Assembly: GCA_002170535.1 (NCBI GenBank)
Contig: NHDW01000009.1
Span: forward strand, 7,021-71,020
Direction: 5' to 3'
Length of the DNA: 64,000 nt
Source: Methylococcaceae bacterium TMED69
GTDB lineage: Bacteria; Pseudomonadota; Gammaproteobacteria; Ga0077536
Within the stretch, counting starts at the first letter, position 1, and every line of letters begins with the position of its first letter. The notes beneath the pieces are model-generated. The model saw only the letters and a program-made list of their open reading frames with translations. It searched no databases and was not told the DNA's origin. Positions 1-9,256 of this stretch are shown piece by piece. The position numbers were made by a program, and so were the translations under genes.

Positions 1-93
1 ATTAATGTCCTAACTAGCTCGCAACCAATAGGTGTTGATGGAGGAGTTCCTTTTCACGATATCAAGGTCGGAATAAAACGTGATAGCGATTAA
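1..93 (+). CDS. C-terminus of an SDR-family oxidoreductase (partial, 5' end outside window)
   Basis: Frame 1 reads ...INVLTSSQPIGVDGGVPFHDIKVGIKRDSD*; the 'G.DGG' ending is typical of SDR C-termini. Confidence 0.6.
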   Translation: MNVLTSSQPIGVDGGVPFHDIKVGIKRDSD

Positions 94-96
94 CCT

Positions 97-1890
97 CTAT
101 TGATTGCGCCTTCGCGCTCTTTCCTTCTCAGTCGCGTCGACATCAATTGAAAGAGCATCTTGCTCTGATTTCAGGATCACTCCATAAACGTCAGTCGCCC
201 TTTCCAGAGTCTCCCATCTTTGTTGAACGTCTTTCAAAACCCGGCAAGGATCCCTATCCAAAGGATCACCGTACCCTCCCCCTCCTGCATCAAACCCTTG
301 AATCCACTCGCCAGGTTGCAACTCGCATTCAGAGACTCCTGGCAACTTTTCTTTGGTTCCACAAGCTTTGATTTTATAAGTTTGAGCTGGAGGTCCTGAA
401 TGCCCACCCTGCACACCTTGGGGAGCATTGATGTGAGCATCACACATTGTGACGACAGTCATTGGGTCAAACCTGGGACCATACATGACATCAGCTCCGG
501 GAGCACCGCGAAACTCGCCCGCGCCTCCGCCACCTGGAATAACACGCATATGCTTTATTAAAATCGGATGTTTGGACTCCTCTACTTCTACAGAACCTCT
601 GTACATAAGTCCCGCAGCGACCGGCAGACCATAATTCAACCAGCCGTCTGACGTTGGGGTGCCAGGACCACCGTTTACCACCAGCCACTCCTGATTGATA
701 TAAGGCGCTCCTCCGAATCGTTTATCCTTCCCCGATATCACCGCAGCACCTATTCCCATACCCATACTACCTTCCGCCAGCCCATACCCTTTCCCAAATT
801 CAGCAAAGGCCGCTTGGGTCGCATTAACGATCCTATCGCCGATATTAGTAGTAGCCATAGAACAGCTCAACGGGAACTCTGGTATTCCAGTTACACATCC
901 TTGTCTTAACTTAACAGATACCCGTTTAAAACTACCCGCATTATGAGGCACATCAGAATCGATGCAATTAAATACCCCGCAAAGTGCATTGCTTGTTGCG
1001 CAAGCAACTGACTCATTCAGCCCAAACTCCTTACTATCCTCGTTTTTCGTAAGATCAACTTCTATTTTTGCATTTTTTGGATCAATCTCAACGGACACAT
1101 TAATTGGTAAGCCTTTTGGCAAAGTCGGCTCCATTGGATCGTATACAGTTGTTTTAGAAACAGTTCCGGCCGGAAGTTTTTTTATCGCTTCAACCATCAT
1201 TGTTTCAGAATAAGCAAACCAGTCTTCGATGAACTGCCTGATTTCATCTTTACCATATCGATCCACTAGTTCCTTGAGTCGTCTCTCCCCAATCCGAGCC
1301 GCTCCTACGGTCGCAAGATAATCTCCATACCATTGATCTGGAACTCTAATACGCCTTCGGCACATTCGAATTATATCGTCCACATCTTGATAATTTTCTT
1401 GAACTTTTACACACGGAAATATTAAAGCTCCCTCTTCGTAAACATCTTTGGCATAAGCATGATAGGTACTTGGAATGGAATTACCACAATCAGCTTGATG
1501 CGCTTTCGCACAAGCAGTAAACATATGTTCGCCGTCAATAAAAACCGGAACCATATACATATGGTCGGCGGCATGAGTGTTTCCCATGTAAACATCGTTG
1601 TGCAAAAAAGCATCCCCTTCCTTTAGACTGGGGTGCGTTTCAAGCAAGGAAGTGGTTTGCAAACTGCTTCCAAATATATGAACCGGCACCCCTTCACCGG
1701 GTGCTAAAAGCCTGTTGTCAGCAGTAACTAATGAACAAGAAAAATCCCTAACGACGGCCAAAACAGCTGAGCGAGCTGTTCTCAGTAGGGTGTTTGTCAT
1801 TTCACCAACAATCGCATTTAGGCGATTCGCTAAAATTGCCATAAGAATGGGATCGGTTTTATAACTTTTTTCAGATGGGCTTGATGACAT
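97..1890 (-). CDS. Hydantoinase B/oxoprolinase family protein
   Basis: 597 aa; DPILMAILANRLNAIVGEM, HNDVYMGNTHAADHMYMVPVF and C-terminal GG.GGYGDPLDRDP motifs typical of HyuB. Confidence 0.92.
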   Translation of the reverse strand: MSSSPSEKSYKTDPILMAILANRLNAIVGEMTNTLLRTARSAVLAVVRDFSCSLVTADNRLLAPGEGVPVHIFGSSLQTTSLLETHPSLKEGDAFLHNDVYMGNTHAADHMYMVPVFIDGEHMFTACAKAHQADCGNSIPSTYHAYAKDVYEEGALIFPCVKVQENYQDVDDIIRMCRRRIRVPDQWYGDYLATVGAARIGERRLKELVDRYGKDEIRQFIEDWFAYSETMMVEAIKKLPAGTVSKTTVYDPMEPTLPKGLPINVSVEIDPKNAKIEVDLTKNEDSKEFGLNESVACATSNALCGVFNCIDSDVPHNAGSFKRVSVKLRQGCVTGIPEFPLSCSMATTNIGDRIVNATQAAFAEFGKGYGLAEGSMGMGIGAAVISGKDKRFGGAPYINQEWLVVNGGPGTPTSDGWLNYGLPVAAGLMYRGSVEVEESKHPILIKHMRVIPGGGGAGEFRGAPGADVMYGPRFDPMTVVTMCDAHINAPQGVQGGHSGPPAQTYKIKACGTKEKLPGVSECELQPGEWIQGFDAGGGGYGDPLDRDPCRVLKDVQQRWETLERATDVYGVILKSEQDALSIDVDATEKERARRRNQ

Positions 1891-1991
1891 TAGAACTCCT
1901 TTGTTTACCAGAAAAAGAATACTGTTTGATTATAGTACTAATGTAACAAATTCAATAGTGTTACCAAAGCAATAATTAACGAGAAAAGAAG

Positions 1992-2822
1992 CTACTGTCT
2001 CTTAAGCGCTTCTATTCTCTTGGATAGAGGCGGGTGCGTTGATAATAATTCATTTATGCCGCCACTTATTGCGAAGGCCTCAACTTCTTTTGGTAAGGAT
2101 TCAGCAAGACCCAAAGACTCCAGTTTTTTAAGCGCTTTTATCATCTTATCTCTTCCAGCTAGTGCGGCTCCTCCAGAGTCTGCTCGGTATTCCCTAAATC
2201 TACTGAACCACATCAAAACAAAAGAGGCCAGAAACCCTAGCACGCTTTGAGCAATAAAATAACCGATAAAATAACCCACCCCTCGCCCTCTGCCTTTATC
2301 TATTATAGAGGCCAATACGTGGGCAAAAACCATGACAAAGGTATTCATGACACCTTGGAGCAAGGTAAGTGTAACCATATCTCCATTCGCAACATGACTA
2401 ACCTCATGAGCTAAAACGGCTTCAACCTCGTCCCTATCCATAGCATGAAGCAATCCAGTGCTTACTGCCACTAAAGAGTTATCTCTACTTGAACCAGTGG
2501 CAAATGCATTAGGAACTTGAGAGACAAAGATAGCAAATTGGGGCTTTGCGATATTGGTAGCTTCGGCTTGTTTGGCGACTTGGTCTACCAACCATTTTTC
2601 CATATCGTTTTGAGGCTTTTCAATTATTCGTGCGTTCACACTTCTTATAGCCATAGACTTTGACATCGTTAATGATATAAATGCGCCACCAAAACCAAAA
2701 ATTGAAGCAAATATAATCAAACCCAAATGATTCCCTGTGCCACCAAAACCAAATAAGCTAAGAACAATGCTTAACACGAACATGACAGCCAAATTCGTAA
2801 CTAAAAATAATCCAATCCTCAT
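1992..2822 (-). CDS. htpX: Membrane M48 metalloprotease HtpX
   Basis: 276 aa; HEVSHVANGD zinc motif, N-terminal TM helices, THPPLSKRIEAL C-terminus. Confidence 0.95.
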   Translation of the reverse strand: MRIGLFLVTNLAVMFVLSIVLSLFGFGGTGNHLGLIIFASIFGFGGAFISLTMSKSMAIRSVNARIIEKPQNDMEKWLVDQVAKQAEATNIAKPQFAIFVSQVPNAFATGSSRDNSLVAVSTGLLHAMDRDEVEAVLAHEVSHVANGDMVTLTLLQGVMNTFVMVFAHVLASIIDKGRGRGVGYFIGYFIAQSVLGFLASFVLMWFSRFREYRADSGGAALAGRDKMIKALKKLESLGLAESLPKEVEAFAISGGINELLSTHPPLSKRIEALKRQ

Positions 2823-2849
2823 CGCAGATGCTCCGTTTAATTTAATTAT

Positions 2850-4124
2850 CTATCGATCAATTCTGATCTTGACAGTGGTACCTTTTTTTAACTCACTCTT
2901 TAATTCGAGATGCCATCCAAATCTGTCTATAATTCTTTTAACGAGATTCAGCCCAATTCCATTGCCACGGGCAAATGATGGAGCTGAATTTTCATTCATC
3001 ACTTGAAATAATTGTTCTTTGGTCATCCCTATCCCGCTATCGGCAACAGATACACTATTCGCATCAACGCTAACAACGACGTTACCCGAATCTGTATACA
3101 CAAAAGCATTTCGAATTATATTTCCAAATATTATAGAAATGAGTTTAGGAGAATTGACTGTGGATAGAATAGCTTTTTCTTTCAAGTTATATTCTAAGGG
3201 CTTATCACCATAAATTAGTGAACAATTGGAAATTTCTTGCCTAACTATGTCATTTATTATCACTTTTTCCTTTATCAAAGCTCCCTCATAATCTCTAGCT
3301 AGTAGAAGCAGTACCTCCGTAAGCTCTTCCATATCCGTAGTTGCTCTTTCGATCTTTTCGACAATGGTTCTTAAGTCTTCGTCTAAAGGCTTCTTTTTTT
3401 TAAGCGATGATACGGCGATACGCATTACCGTAAGTGGTGTTCGCAACTCATGACTTGCTTCTCTGGTAAATGTACGTTCTCTTTCAATTGATGTATCAAC
3501 TTTTTTAAGCAAATCATCTATAGCACCAGCTAATTGAAGCGTTTCAAGATTTAGTCGACGAAATTTAAATTTTTCAAGAAAAGCGTCTATCTGAGGTCTG
3601 TCTAAATCTATATTTTTAACTGTACGTGCCAAAAGAATGACCGGAGAAACAGCTCTATGAATTAATACATATGTTCCCCAAGCAGAGCTATACAAAAACA
3701 CTAAAAGGATCGCAAGTGGGATTATGCCAAAATAAGTCGCAAGTTCCCCGACATTATCCGCGTCAAAAACTAAGTACAGACGTGCATCTTGATTTTCACT
3801 AACATGGACAACTCCTCGATTTACGGGTGAAATAAAGTCATGAATTCCTGAAGTAAGTCCAGCAAACTCAGCGGGGACTTCTGCGCTGTCTTTATCGAAA
3901 AGGTATCCAATTAAAGTATTAGTATTCGGTGGGGGAGTCTCTCTCTCTATTGAATCCCGGGACCAGAAATACTCAGCTTCCCTTTTTAAGGCCGAAACTA
4001 TCAACACTTCTCTTATGGCAAATTCCGCAATATATACCCCACCAACCGCGACTACACTTATAATTGTGAGTTGCAACAAAAATGCACGTAGCAAACTCTT
4101 ATTGAGAGGCTTTTCTGTCTTCAT
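2850..4124 (-). CDS. Sensor histidine kinase
   Basis: EASHELRTPLTVMR H-box, N-box (IFGNIIRNAFVYT), GIGLNLVKRI G-box, two TM segments; likely start MKTEKP rather than the upstream start in the ORF track. Confidence 0.92.
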   Translation of the reverse strand: MKTEKPLNKSLLRAFLLQLTIISVVAVGGVYIAEFAIREVLIVSALKREAEYFWSRDSIERETPPPNTNTLIGYLFDKDSAEVPAEFAGLTSGIHDFISPVNRGVVHVSENQDARLYLVFDADNVGELATYFGIIPLAILLVFLYSSAWGTYVLIHRAVSPVILLARTVKNIDLDRPQIDAFLEKFKFRRLNLETLQLAGAIDDLLKKVDTSIERERTFTREASHELRTPLTVMRIAVSSLKKKKPLDEDLRTIVEKIERATTDMEELTEVLLLLARDYEGALIKEKVIINDIVRQEISNCSLIYGDKPLEYNLKEKAILSTVNSPKLISIIFGNIIRNAFVYTDSGNVVVSVDANSVSVADSGIGMTKEQLFQVMNENSAPSFARGNGIGLNLVKRIIDRFGWHLELKSELKKGTTVKIRIDR

Positions 4125-4803
4125 CAACAGCTTGAAGTCTCCAACCAACGCTAGGGACAGTATGAATCAGTGGGCTCCTGAAAGGCTTGTCAACAGATTT
4201 TCGCAAGGCATAAATATGGCTTCGTAGAGCATCGCTGTCTGGAGGAGAATCACTCCAGATGAATTTCTCGATTACCTTTTTATGAACAACTCCAGGAGAC
4301 TCCGTCATCAAAATCGAAAGAATTTTTCTGCAGATCGGGGTAAGTATAACCTCTTGCTCGTTCCTAAACACTTTTTGAGTATTTTGATCTAGGATTAAAT
4401 CAGCAACCTGTAATTTTTGATTAACGCTTTTCGCCTGGGTTCTTCTAATCAAAGCTTTTAATCTAGCGGAAAGCTCCTCCAAATCAAAAGGCTTCAGCAG
4501 GTAGTCATCCGCCCCAACCTCAAAACCCATGAGTTTGTCTTCTAAAGTATCGCGAGCGGTAAGCATTAATATAGGGCATCTCACATCATTTTCAGTCCTA
4601 AGCTTTTTGCAAACTGTCAGCCCATCTATTCCCGGTAACATAACGTCGAGAACAATAGCATCGTAAGAGTTCTCCTTCCCTAAATTATAGCCCAAATTTC
4701 CATTATCGGCATAATCAATAACGAAGTCGTCTCGTTCAAGGTGTGCTGCAACCATTTCTGCAATATCTCTATGGTCTTCTACTAGCAAAATTTCGTGAGC
4801 CAT
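4099..4803 (-). CDS. OmpR-family response regulator
   Basis: Receiver domain (VLDVMLPGIDGL, LKPF) plus winged-helix effector domain; adjacent to the histidine kinase. Confidence 0.93.
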   Translation of the reverse strand: MAHEILLVEDHRDIAEMVAAHLERDDFVIDYADNGNLGYNLGKENSYDAIVLDVMLPGIDGLTVCKKLRTENDVRCPILMLTARDTLEDKLMGFEVGADDYLLKPFDLEELSARLKALIRRTQAKSVNQKLQVADLILDQNTQKVFRNEQEVILTPICRKILSILMTESPGVVHKKVIEKFIWSDSPPDSDALRSHIYALRKSVDKPFRSPLIHTVPSVGWRLQAVDEDRKASQ

Positions 4804-4813
4804 TTGTCCCTAT

Positions 4814-5686
4814 CTAAACATAAGTATTTCTAGATTCAATGAACATAAGCGCCGAGTCAAAGTCAATAATCGATTCATCAATCCAGTGAAGCAACCATGT
4901 CGCACCGACGCTTTTAAAATTCACAACCGGCGTTCCCTTTGTTTTATTCTGTCCTAAAATCACACTTGCTACAAAGTCAAAATGAGATAATTGTTCAGAA
5001 TCAAGGTGTTCCTTTCCAAATTTCACGACATCGCGAAATTCTTCAAACGAAGGCAACCAATGACTCCATCCTGCATCAGTAACATCCTTTGTAGGTCTCG
5101 ATACTGGAAAAATTCCGTCCCAATTCAGCGACCGTTTAAGACCTGCAGTTGCCGGTAATGTGCCCGCTATCCAAATCGGAAATCGAGGATTTTGATAGGC
5201 TTTAGGATTAAATCGCACACTATCTACTGCATAATACTCTCCAGTAAATTTTACAAGTTTCCCCATCGATAGTTGGTCTATTATTGTAAGGCTTTCATCG
5301 ACTTTTTTGGCTCGCACCTTTGCCGTAGAATCTTCTCCAAAAGCAGTAAACTCGAATTCTGGCGGTTCGCCTAGGCCAGCCCCAAAGACAACCCTTCCCT
5401 TGCTCAAATGATCTAATGACACTAATTCTCGGGAAACTTTCCAAGGCCTTCTTCTTGCTAACGGAGTAACGACGGGGCCAATTGAAATAGATTTGGTTTC
5501 GGAAGCTATTGCTGCCAGTGCAACCGTTGGGTCAACAGTATTCATAGCATCACTACCGGTGATATTGATATGATCCCAAAGAAAGAATCCATCAAAACCT
5601 GATTTTTCCGCAACCACTGCCAGCTTTACCAATTTTTCAAGGCTGCCAAACTCACCGAAGTTGGGAGCGTAGATAGCGTTCCTCAT
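4814..5686 (-). CDS. LLM class flavin-dependent oxidoreductase
   Basis: 290 aa; AEKSGFDGFFLWDHI, GRVVFGAGLG luciferase-like motifs. Confidence 0.9.
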   Translation of the reverse strand: MRNAIYAPNFGEFGSLEKLVKLAVVAEKSGFDGFFLWDHINITGSDAMNTVDPTVALAAIASETKSISIGPVVTPLARRRPWKVSRELVSLDHLSKGRVVFGAGLGEPPEFEFTAFGEDSTAKVRAKKVDESLTIIDQLSMGKLVKFTGEYYAVDSVRFNPKAYQNPRFPIWIAGTLPATAGLKRSLNWDGIFPVSRPTKDVTDAGWSHWLPSFEEFRDVVKFGKEHLDSEQLSHFDFVASVILGQNKTKGTPVVNFKSVGATWLLHWIDESIIDFDSALMFIESRNTYV

Positions 5687-5730
5687 TTTATTGCCGTTCT
5701 TAACTTTCTCATTTAAAATAAAAGTCAGTT

Positions 5731-6963
5731 TTATCCTGCAGATGCACTCCCAACTCTTGTAAGATTAGAAGGCTTTATCTTATCAGTAAACTCTGGCCAT
5801 ACTTTTTCAGTAAGAAGCTCGAGGCTTTTCATCAAAGGCTTATGAGGCATATGGTTATAAACAAAATGCCAAAAGTAATCTACCGGATAGGTCTTTAGTT
5901 CTTTCTCCAGCTTTTTACATACCGTGGAGGGGCTCCCATGAATACAAAGGCCCGCCTCAGACAGAGACTCAAATGTTGCCGGCTTGTCCCACGGGCCTTG
6001 GCCAGGGTCAGCTATCGCGGCACCAAAACCAAAAGGAACAAAGAAATTATTCCAAATGAATGAACCAGCCTCCCTAGCAAGTGCTTCGGCTTCTTGATCC
6101 GTATCTGCTACTATAATTTCGCGGGTTATTGCCATTCCACCGCCAAAAGCTAGGTCTCGGCCAGCTGCTGCTGCTGCCTCTTGACCTGCTCTAAAATGAG
6201 GTACACAAATCTCAGGATGGGTAATTATAGTAATGGGAACCACTCCTCGCTCCATCGCCCATTTTATTGAGCGTTCCGAGGTCGCAAACGGCATAAACAT
6301 ATCCAGCATCTTGTTTTCATACAAACCAGGCGCAATACCAACTTGCCTAATTACCCCCTCTTCGTCACAGCCCTTCCCGTACTTATGAGCGACATCTTTT
6401 GCAATCCAGTTAATGTTATCCGTCGGGATACTCCAATGCTTACCTTGATGTTCAAAAACATCATTTTTCCAAGCCTTCATGATTATCTCAAAATGTTCTT
6501 CGAAAAGTTCCCTTTTCAAGATTTCATAGTCCTCGCCCTCAGCTGGTTCACTAAGTCCGGCTTTCTGCCCGATCACATTAACCCACCGCGGCTGATATCC
6601 CCTAGCGAATCCGGCGAATGCTCTTCCTTTATTCATCTGAGACATCATAGCAATGTCTTCAGCAAGATTGATGGGATTACGGGAAGGCAATACGTTTCCA
6701 AGTTGACCAAATTTCATATTTTTTGTCTTACTTCCAAAGTAGACATTAAGTAAAACTGGATTAGTCGAAACCTCCTCGCCCTCAACGTGGAAATGATGCT
6801 CTGTTGTGCCGCAACCGTAATATCCATGCTCGTCGGCATACTGCAATTGTTCGGTAATTTCAGCCAACATCTCTTGATATAAGTCGGTACGTTTTCCCGC
6901 CATACCGGCCTCGATATCTTTTTTACGCCCTACTGACGGTAAATAAAAAAGTCCTACCTCCAT
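5731..6963 (-). CDS. LLM class flavin-dependent oxidoreductase (bacterial luciferase-like)
   Basis: 410 aa; GTTEHHFHVEGEE, NPINLAEDIAMM.QMNKGRAFAGFARG. Confidence 0.9.
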   Translation of the reverse strand: MEVGLFYLPSVGRKKDIEAGMAGKRTDLYQEMLAEITEQLQYADEHGYYGCGTTEHHFHVEGEEVSTNPVLLNVYFGSKTKNMKFGQLGNVLPSRNPINLAEDIAMMSQMNKGRAFAGFARGYQPRWVNVIGQKAGLSEPAEGEDYEILKRELFEEHFEIIMKAWKNDVFEHQGKHWSIPTDNINWIAKDVAHKYGKGCDEEGVIRQVGIAPGLYENKMLDMFMPFATSERSIKWAMERGVVPITIITHPEICVPHFRAGQEAAAAAGRDLAFGGGMAITREIIVADTDQEAEALAREAGSFIWNNFFVPFGFGAAIADPGQGPWDKPATFESLSEAGLCIHGSPSTVCKKLEKELKTYPVDYFWHFVYNHMPHKPLMKSLELLTEKVWPEFTDKIKPSNLTRVGSASAG

Positions 6964-7096
6964 TGTTAAATCCTCCAGCTGCTCAAAGTTTTTAAACGAC
7001 TTTTCTTATCCATACAAATCTTAGATTACTATAAATGATAGGAGTACCGCCACTTTAATTCGAATAACTTGTCTCAATGGCAATAAGTTGGAGACA

Positions 7097-7492
7097 TCAC
7101 GAGCTTTTAGCGGCTACTGCCTCTATCTCAAATCGCCATTCTTTTTTCACCAAAGCTTTTACCAAGATTGCGGTTGATGCTGGCCTCGCGTCACCTAAAA
7201 ACTTAGATCGACTGTTCGCAAAATATGGATAATCTCCCTCGTCAGTGAGAAAAGCAGTGATTTTAACAATGTCCTCTGCCCCCATGCCAGCTTCGTTAAC
7301 ACACTCAATTACATTTTCCCAGGCTTTATCTGCCTCTAATTGAGGATCTTCTGGCAGCGAACCATCTAAATTAAGTCCCAGTTGACCTGAAATAAATAAA
7401 GTTTCTGCGTTTGGAGGGATTACGACACAATGATGATAAGCATTATTAAAAGGTTTTACTACGGCACTTGGATTAAATTTCTTTATGGTCAT
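7097..7492 (-). CDS. RidA/YjgF family protein
   Basis: FISGQLGLNLDG, ITAFLTDEGDY, ARPASTAILVKALVKKEWRFEIEAVA; likely start MTIKKF inside the longer called ORF. Confidence 0.88.
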   Translation of the reverse strand: MTIKKFNPSAVVKPFNNAYHHCVVIPPNAETLFISGQLGLNLDGSLPEDPQLEADKAWENVIECVNEAGMGAEDIVKITAFLTDEGDYPYFANSRSKFLGDARPASTAILVKALVKKEWRFEIEAVAAKSS

Positions 7493-7636
7493 TTTTATTT
7501 TTACCTCACTATTTGTTGAATCCGTATTTTGACTAACTATTCTATTTCCCACATGCTATTTTAAGCAGATGAAGTGCATGTTCACGAAAACAACATAATG
7601 CCAGATTATTACTAAATTTAAAGGAGGTTTTTTATT

Positions 7637-8398
7637 ATGGTGTCATTAAAGGATAAAGTAATTTTCGTTGCAGGTGGTAGTACCGGAATAGGTAGAGCAG
7701 CCTCCCAAATTCTATGCGAAAATGGTGCAAAAGTTATTATAGGTGATATCAATGAAAAAGAGGGCCAAGTTTTTGCAGAGCAGCTATCATCTGAAGGACT
7801 AAACATTGAATTTTTTCCCCTTGATGTGACTGACTTTAAAAGCATTAACAGCTGTATCGATAATATATGTGATAAACACGGCGCTATAGACGGTGCATTC
7901 AATAATGCGGGGATAGAAGGTCCAACAGCAAAGGCATCTGAATACAAACTCGACGATTGGTCCAAAGTACTGCAAATTAACCTCACCGGGGTTTTTAATT
8001 GTATTCAAGCAGAAACAGCGGTCATGATTAAACAGCGTAGGCCGTGCAGTATTGTTAACACTGCATCAATTGCAGGCTTAGTCGCGATTCCTGGAGCAGT
8101 GGGATACAATAGCGCTAAGCACGGGGTGATTGGCTTAACAAAAACCCTTGCCCTAGAATTGGCGGCTAAAAACATCAGAGTAAATGCAGTTTGCCCTGGG
8201 TTTACCGAAAGCCCAATGTTAACAAGAGTGGCCGGTGCAAGTAAAAAAATTAGGGAGCAACTTTTTAAAAGCATCCCAATGAAGCGAATTGGTCAACCGG
8301 AAGAAATTGGGAATGCGGTTGCGTGGTTGCTGTCCGAAGAATCAAGCTACATCACCGGTGTTGCCTTACCGGTAGATGGGGGCTGGATGGCCCAATAA
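7637..8398 (+). CDS. SDR family oxidoreductase
   Basis: 253 aa; GGSTGIGRA, NNAG, YNSAKHGV, PVDGGWMAQ. Confidence 0.95.
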   Translation: MVSLKDKVIFVAGGSTGIGRAASQILCENGAKVIIGDINEKEGQVFAEQLSSEGLNIEFFPLDVTDFKSINSCIDNICDKHGAIDGAFNNAGIEGPTAKASEYKLDDWSKVLQINLTGVFNCIQAETAVMIKQRRPCSIVNTASIAGLVAIPGAVGYNSAKHGVIGLTKTLALELAAKNIRVNAVCPGFTESPMLTRVAGASKKIREQLFKSIPMKRIGQPEEIGNAVAWLLSEESSYITGVALPVDGGWMAQ

Positions 8399-8415
8399 AA
8401 ATCTGATACGGAGGT

Positions 8416-9225
8416 ATGTTAATGACATCAAAGGAAAAAATTAAGCCATCTAAAGAAAAGCCCTACTACGAGCCAATAAGGGATGAAATACAGGTCTTTT
8501 CTTCTGCATACAAAAATAAATTACCTGTCCTCCTTAAGGGCCCAACAGGATGTGGGAAAACGAGATTCGTTGAGTACATGGCGTGGAAACTCAGACAAAG
8601 ATTAATTACTGTCGCCTGCCACGATGACCTCACTTCGTCTGACCTAATTGGAAGATATTTGGTAAAAGGAGGCCAAACAGACTGGATTGACGGCCCATTA
8701 ACAGAAGCCGTAAGAAACGGTCATATTTGTTACCTTGATGAAATTGTAGAAGCAAGAAAAGACACAACCGTAGTTATCCATCCGTTGTGTGACGATAGAA
8801 GGATTTTACCAATCGAAAAATTGGGAGAATTTTTATCAGCTCCACCCGAATTTTCTTTAGTTATCTCATATAACCCAGGTTATCAATCAATTCTAAAAGA
8901 TTTAAAACAAAGTACACGTCAACGGTTCGTAGCGATAGAATTCGACTATCCTTCCCACGATTTAGAATTAAAAATTCTAATGACTGAAAGTAAAATTAAA
9001 AAACCAATAGGACAAAAATTAATAAAATTTGGACACATGACACGAAACCTAAAAGAAGCGGGTCTTGAAGAAGGGGCGAGCACTAGGTTATTGGTAAACG
9101 CAGCAAAACTAATTGACGGAGGGATTTCTCCTTTTACAGCAACAAATACTGCGATCGCTCTACCATTGACTGACGATTATGAAATGCTTAGAGCACTAGA
9201 CGAATTAAGCAGAACGATTTTCTAA
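8416..9225 (+). CDS. CbbQ/NirQ/NorQ/GpvN-family (MoxR-like) AAA+ ATPase
   Basis: 269 aa; Walker [22 protein letters not shown], Walker [18 protein letters not shown]. Confidence 0.92.
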   Translation: MLMTSKEKIKPSKEKPYYEPIRDEIQVFSSAYKNKLPVLLKGPTGCGKTRFVEYMAWKLRQRLITVACHDDLTSSDLIGRYLVKGGQTDWIDGPLTEAVRNGHICYLDEIVEARKDTTVVIHPLCDDRRILPIEKLGEFLSAPPEFSLVISYNPGYQSILKDLKQSTRQRFVAIEFDYPSHDLELKILMTESKIKKPIGQKLIKFGHMTRNLKEAGLEEGASTRLLVNAAKLIDGGISPFTATNTAIALPLTDDYEMLRALDELSRTIF

Positions 9226-9256
9226 ATTCTATAGTCAAATTAATAGAGGTATTAAC

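Noticed and set aside
147-371. Short plus-strand ORF inside the hydantoinase B gene
   Set aside because: Antisense to a well-supported CDS, no recognisable protein; the same applies to most other 60-140 aa ORFs in the track (e.g. 6343..6753, 15740..16300, 44840..45403, 50552..50965).
9251-9253. ATT at 9251 as start of the NorD-like gene
   Set aside because: Directly abuts the SD-like AGAGGT with no spacer; ATC at 9257 has the normal 6-nt spacing.
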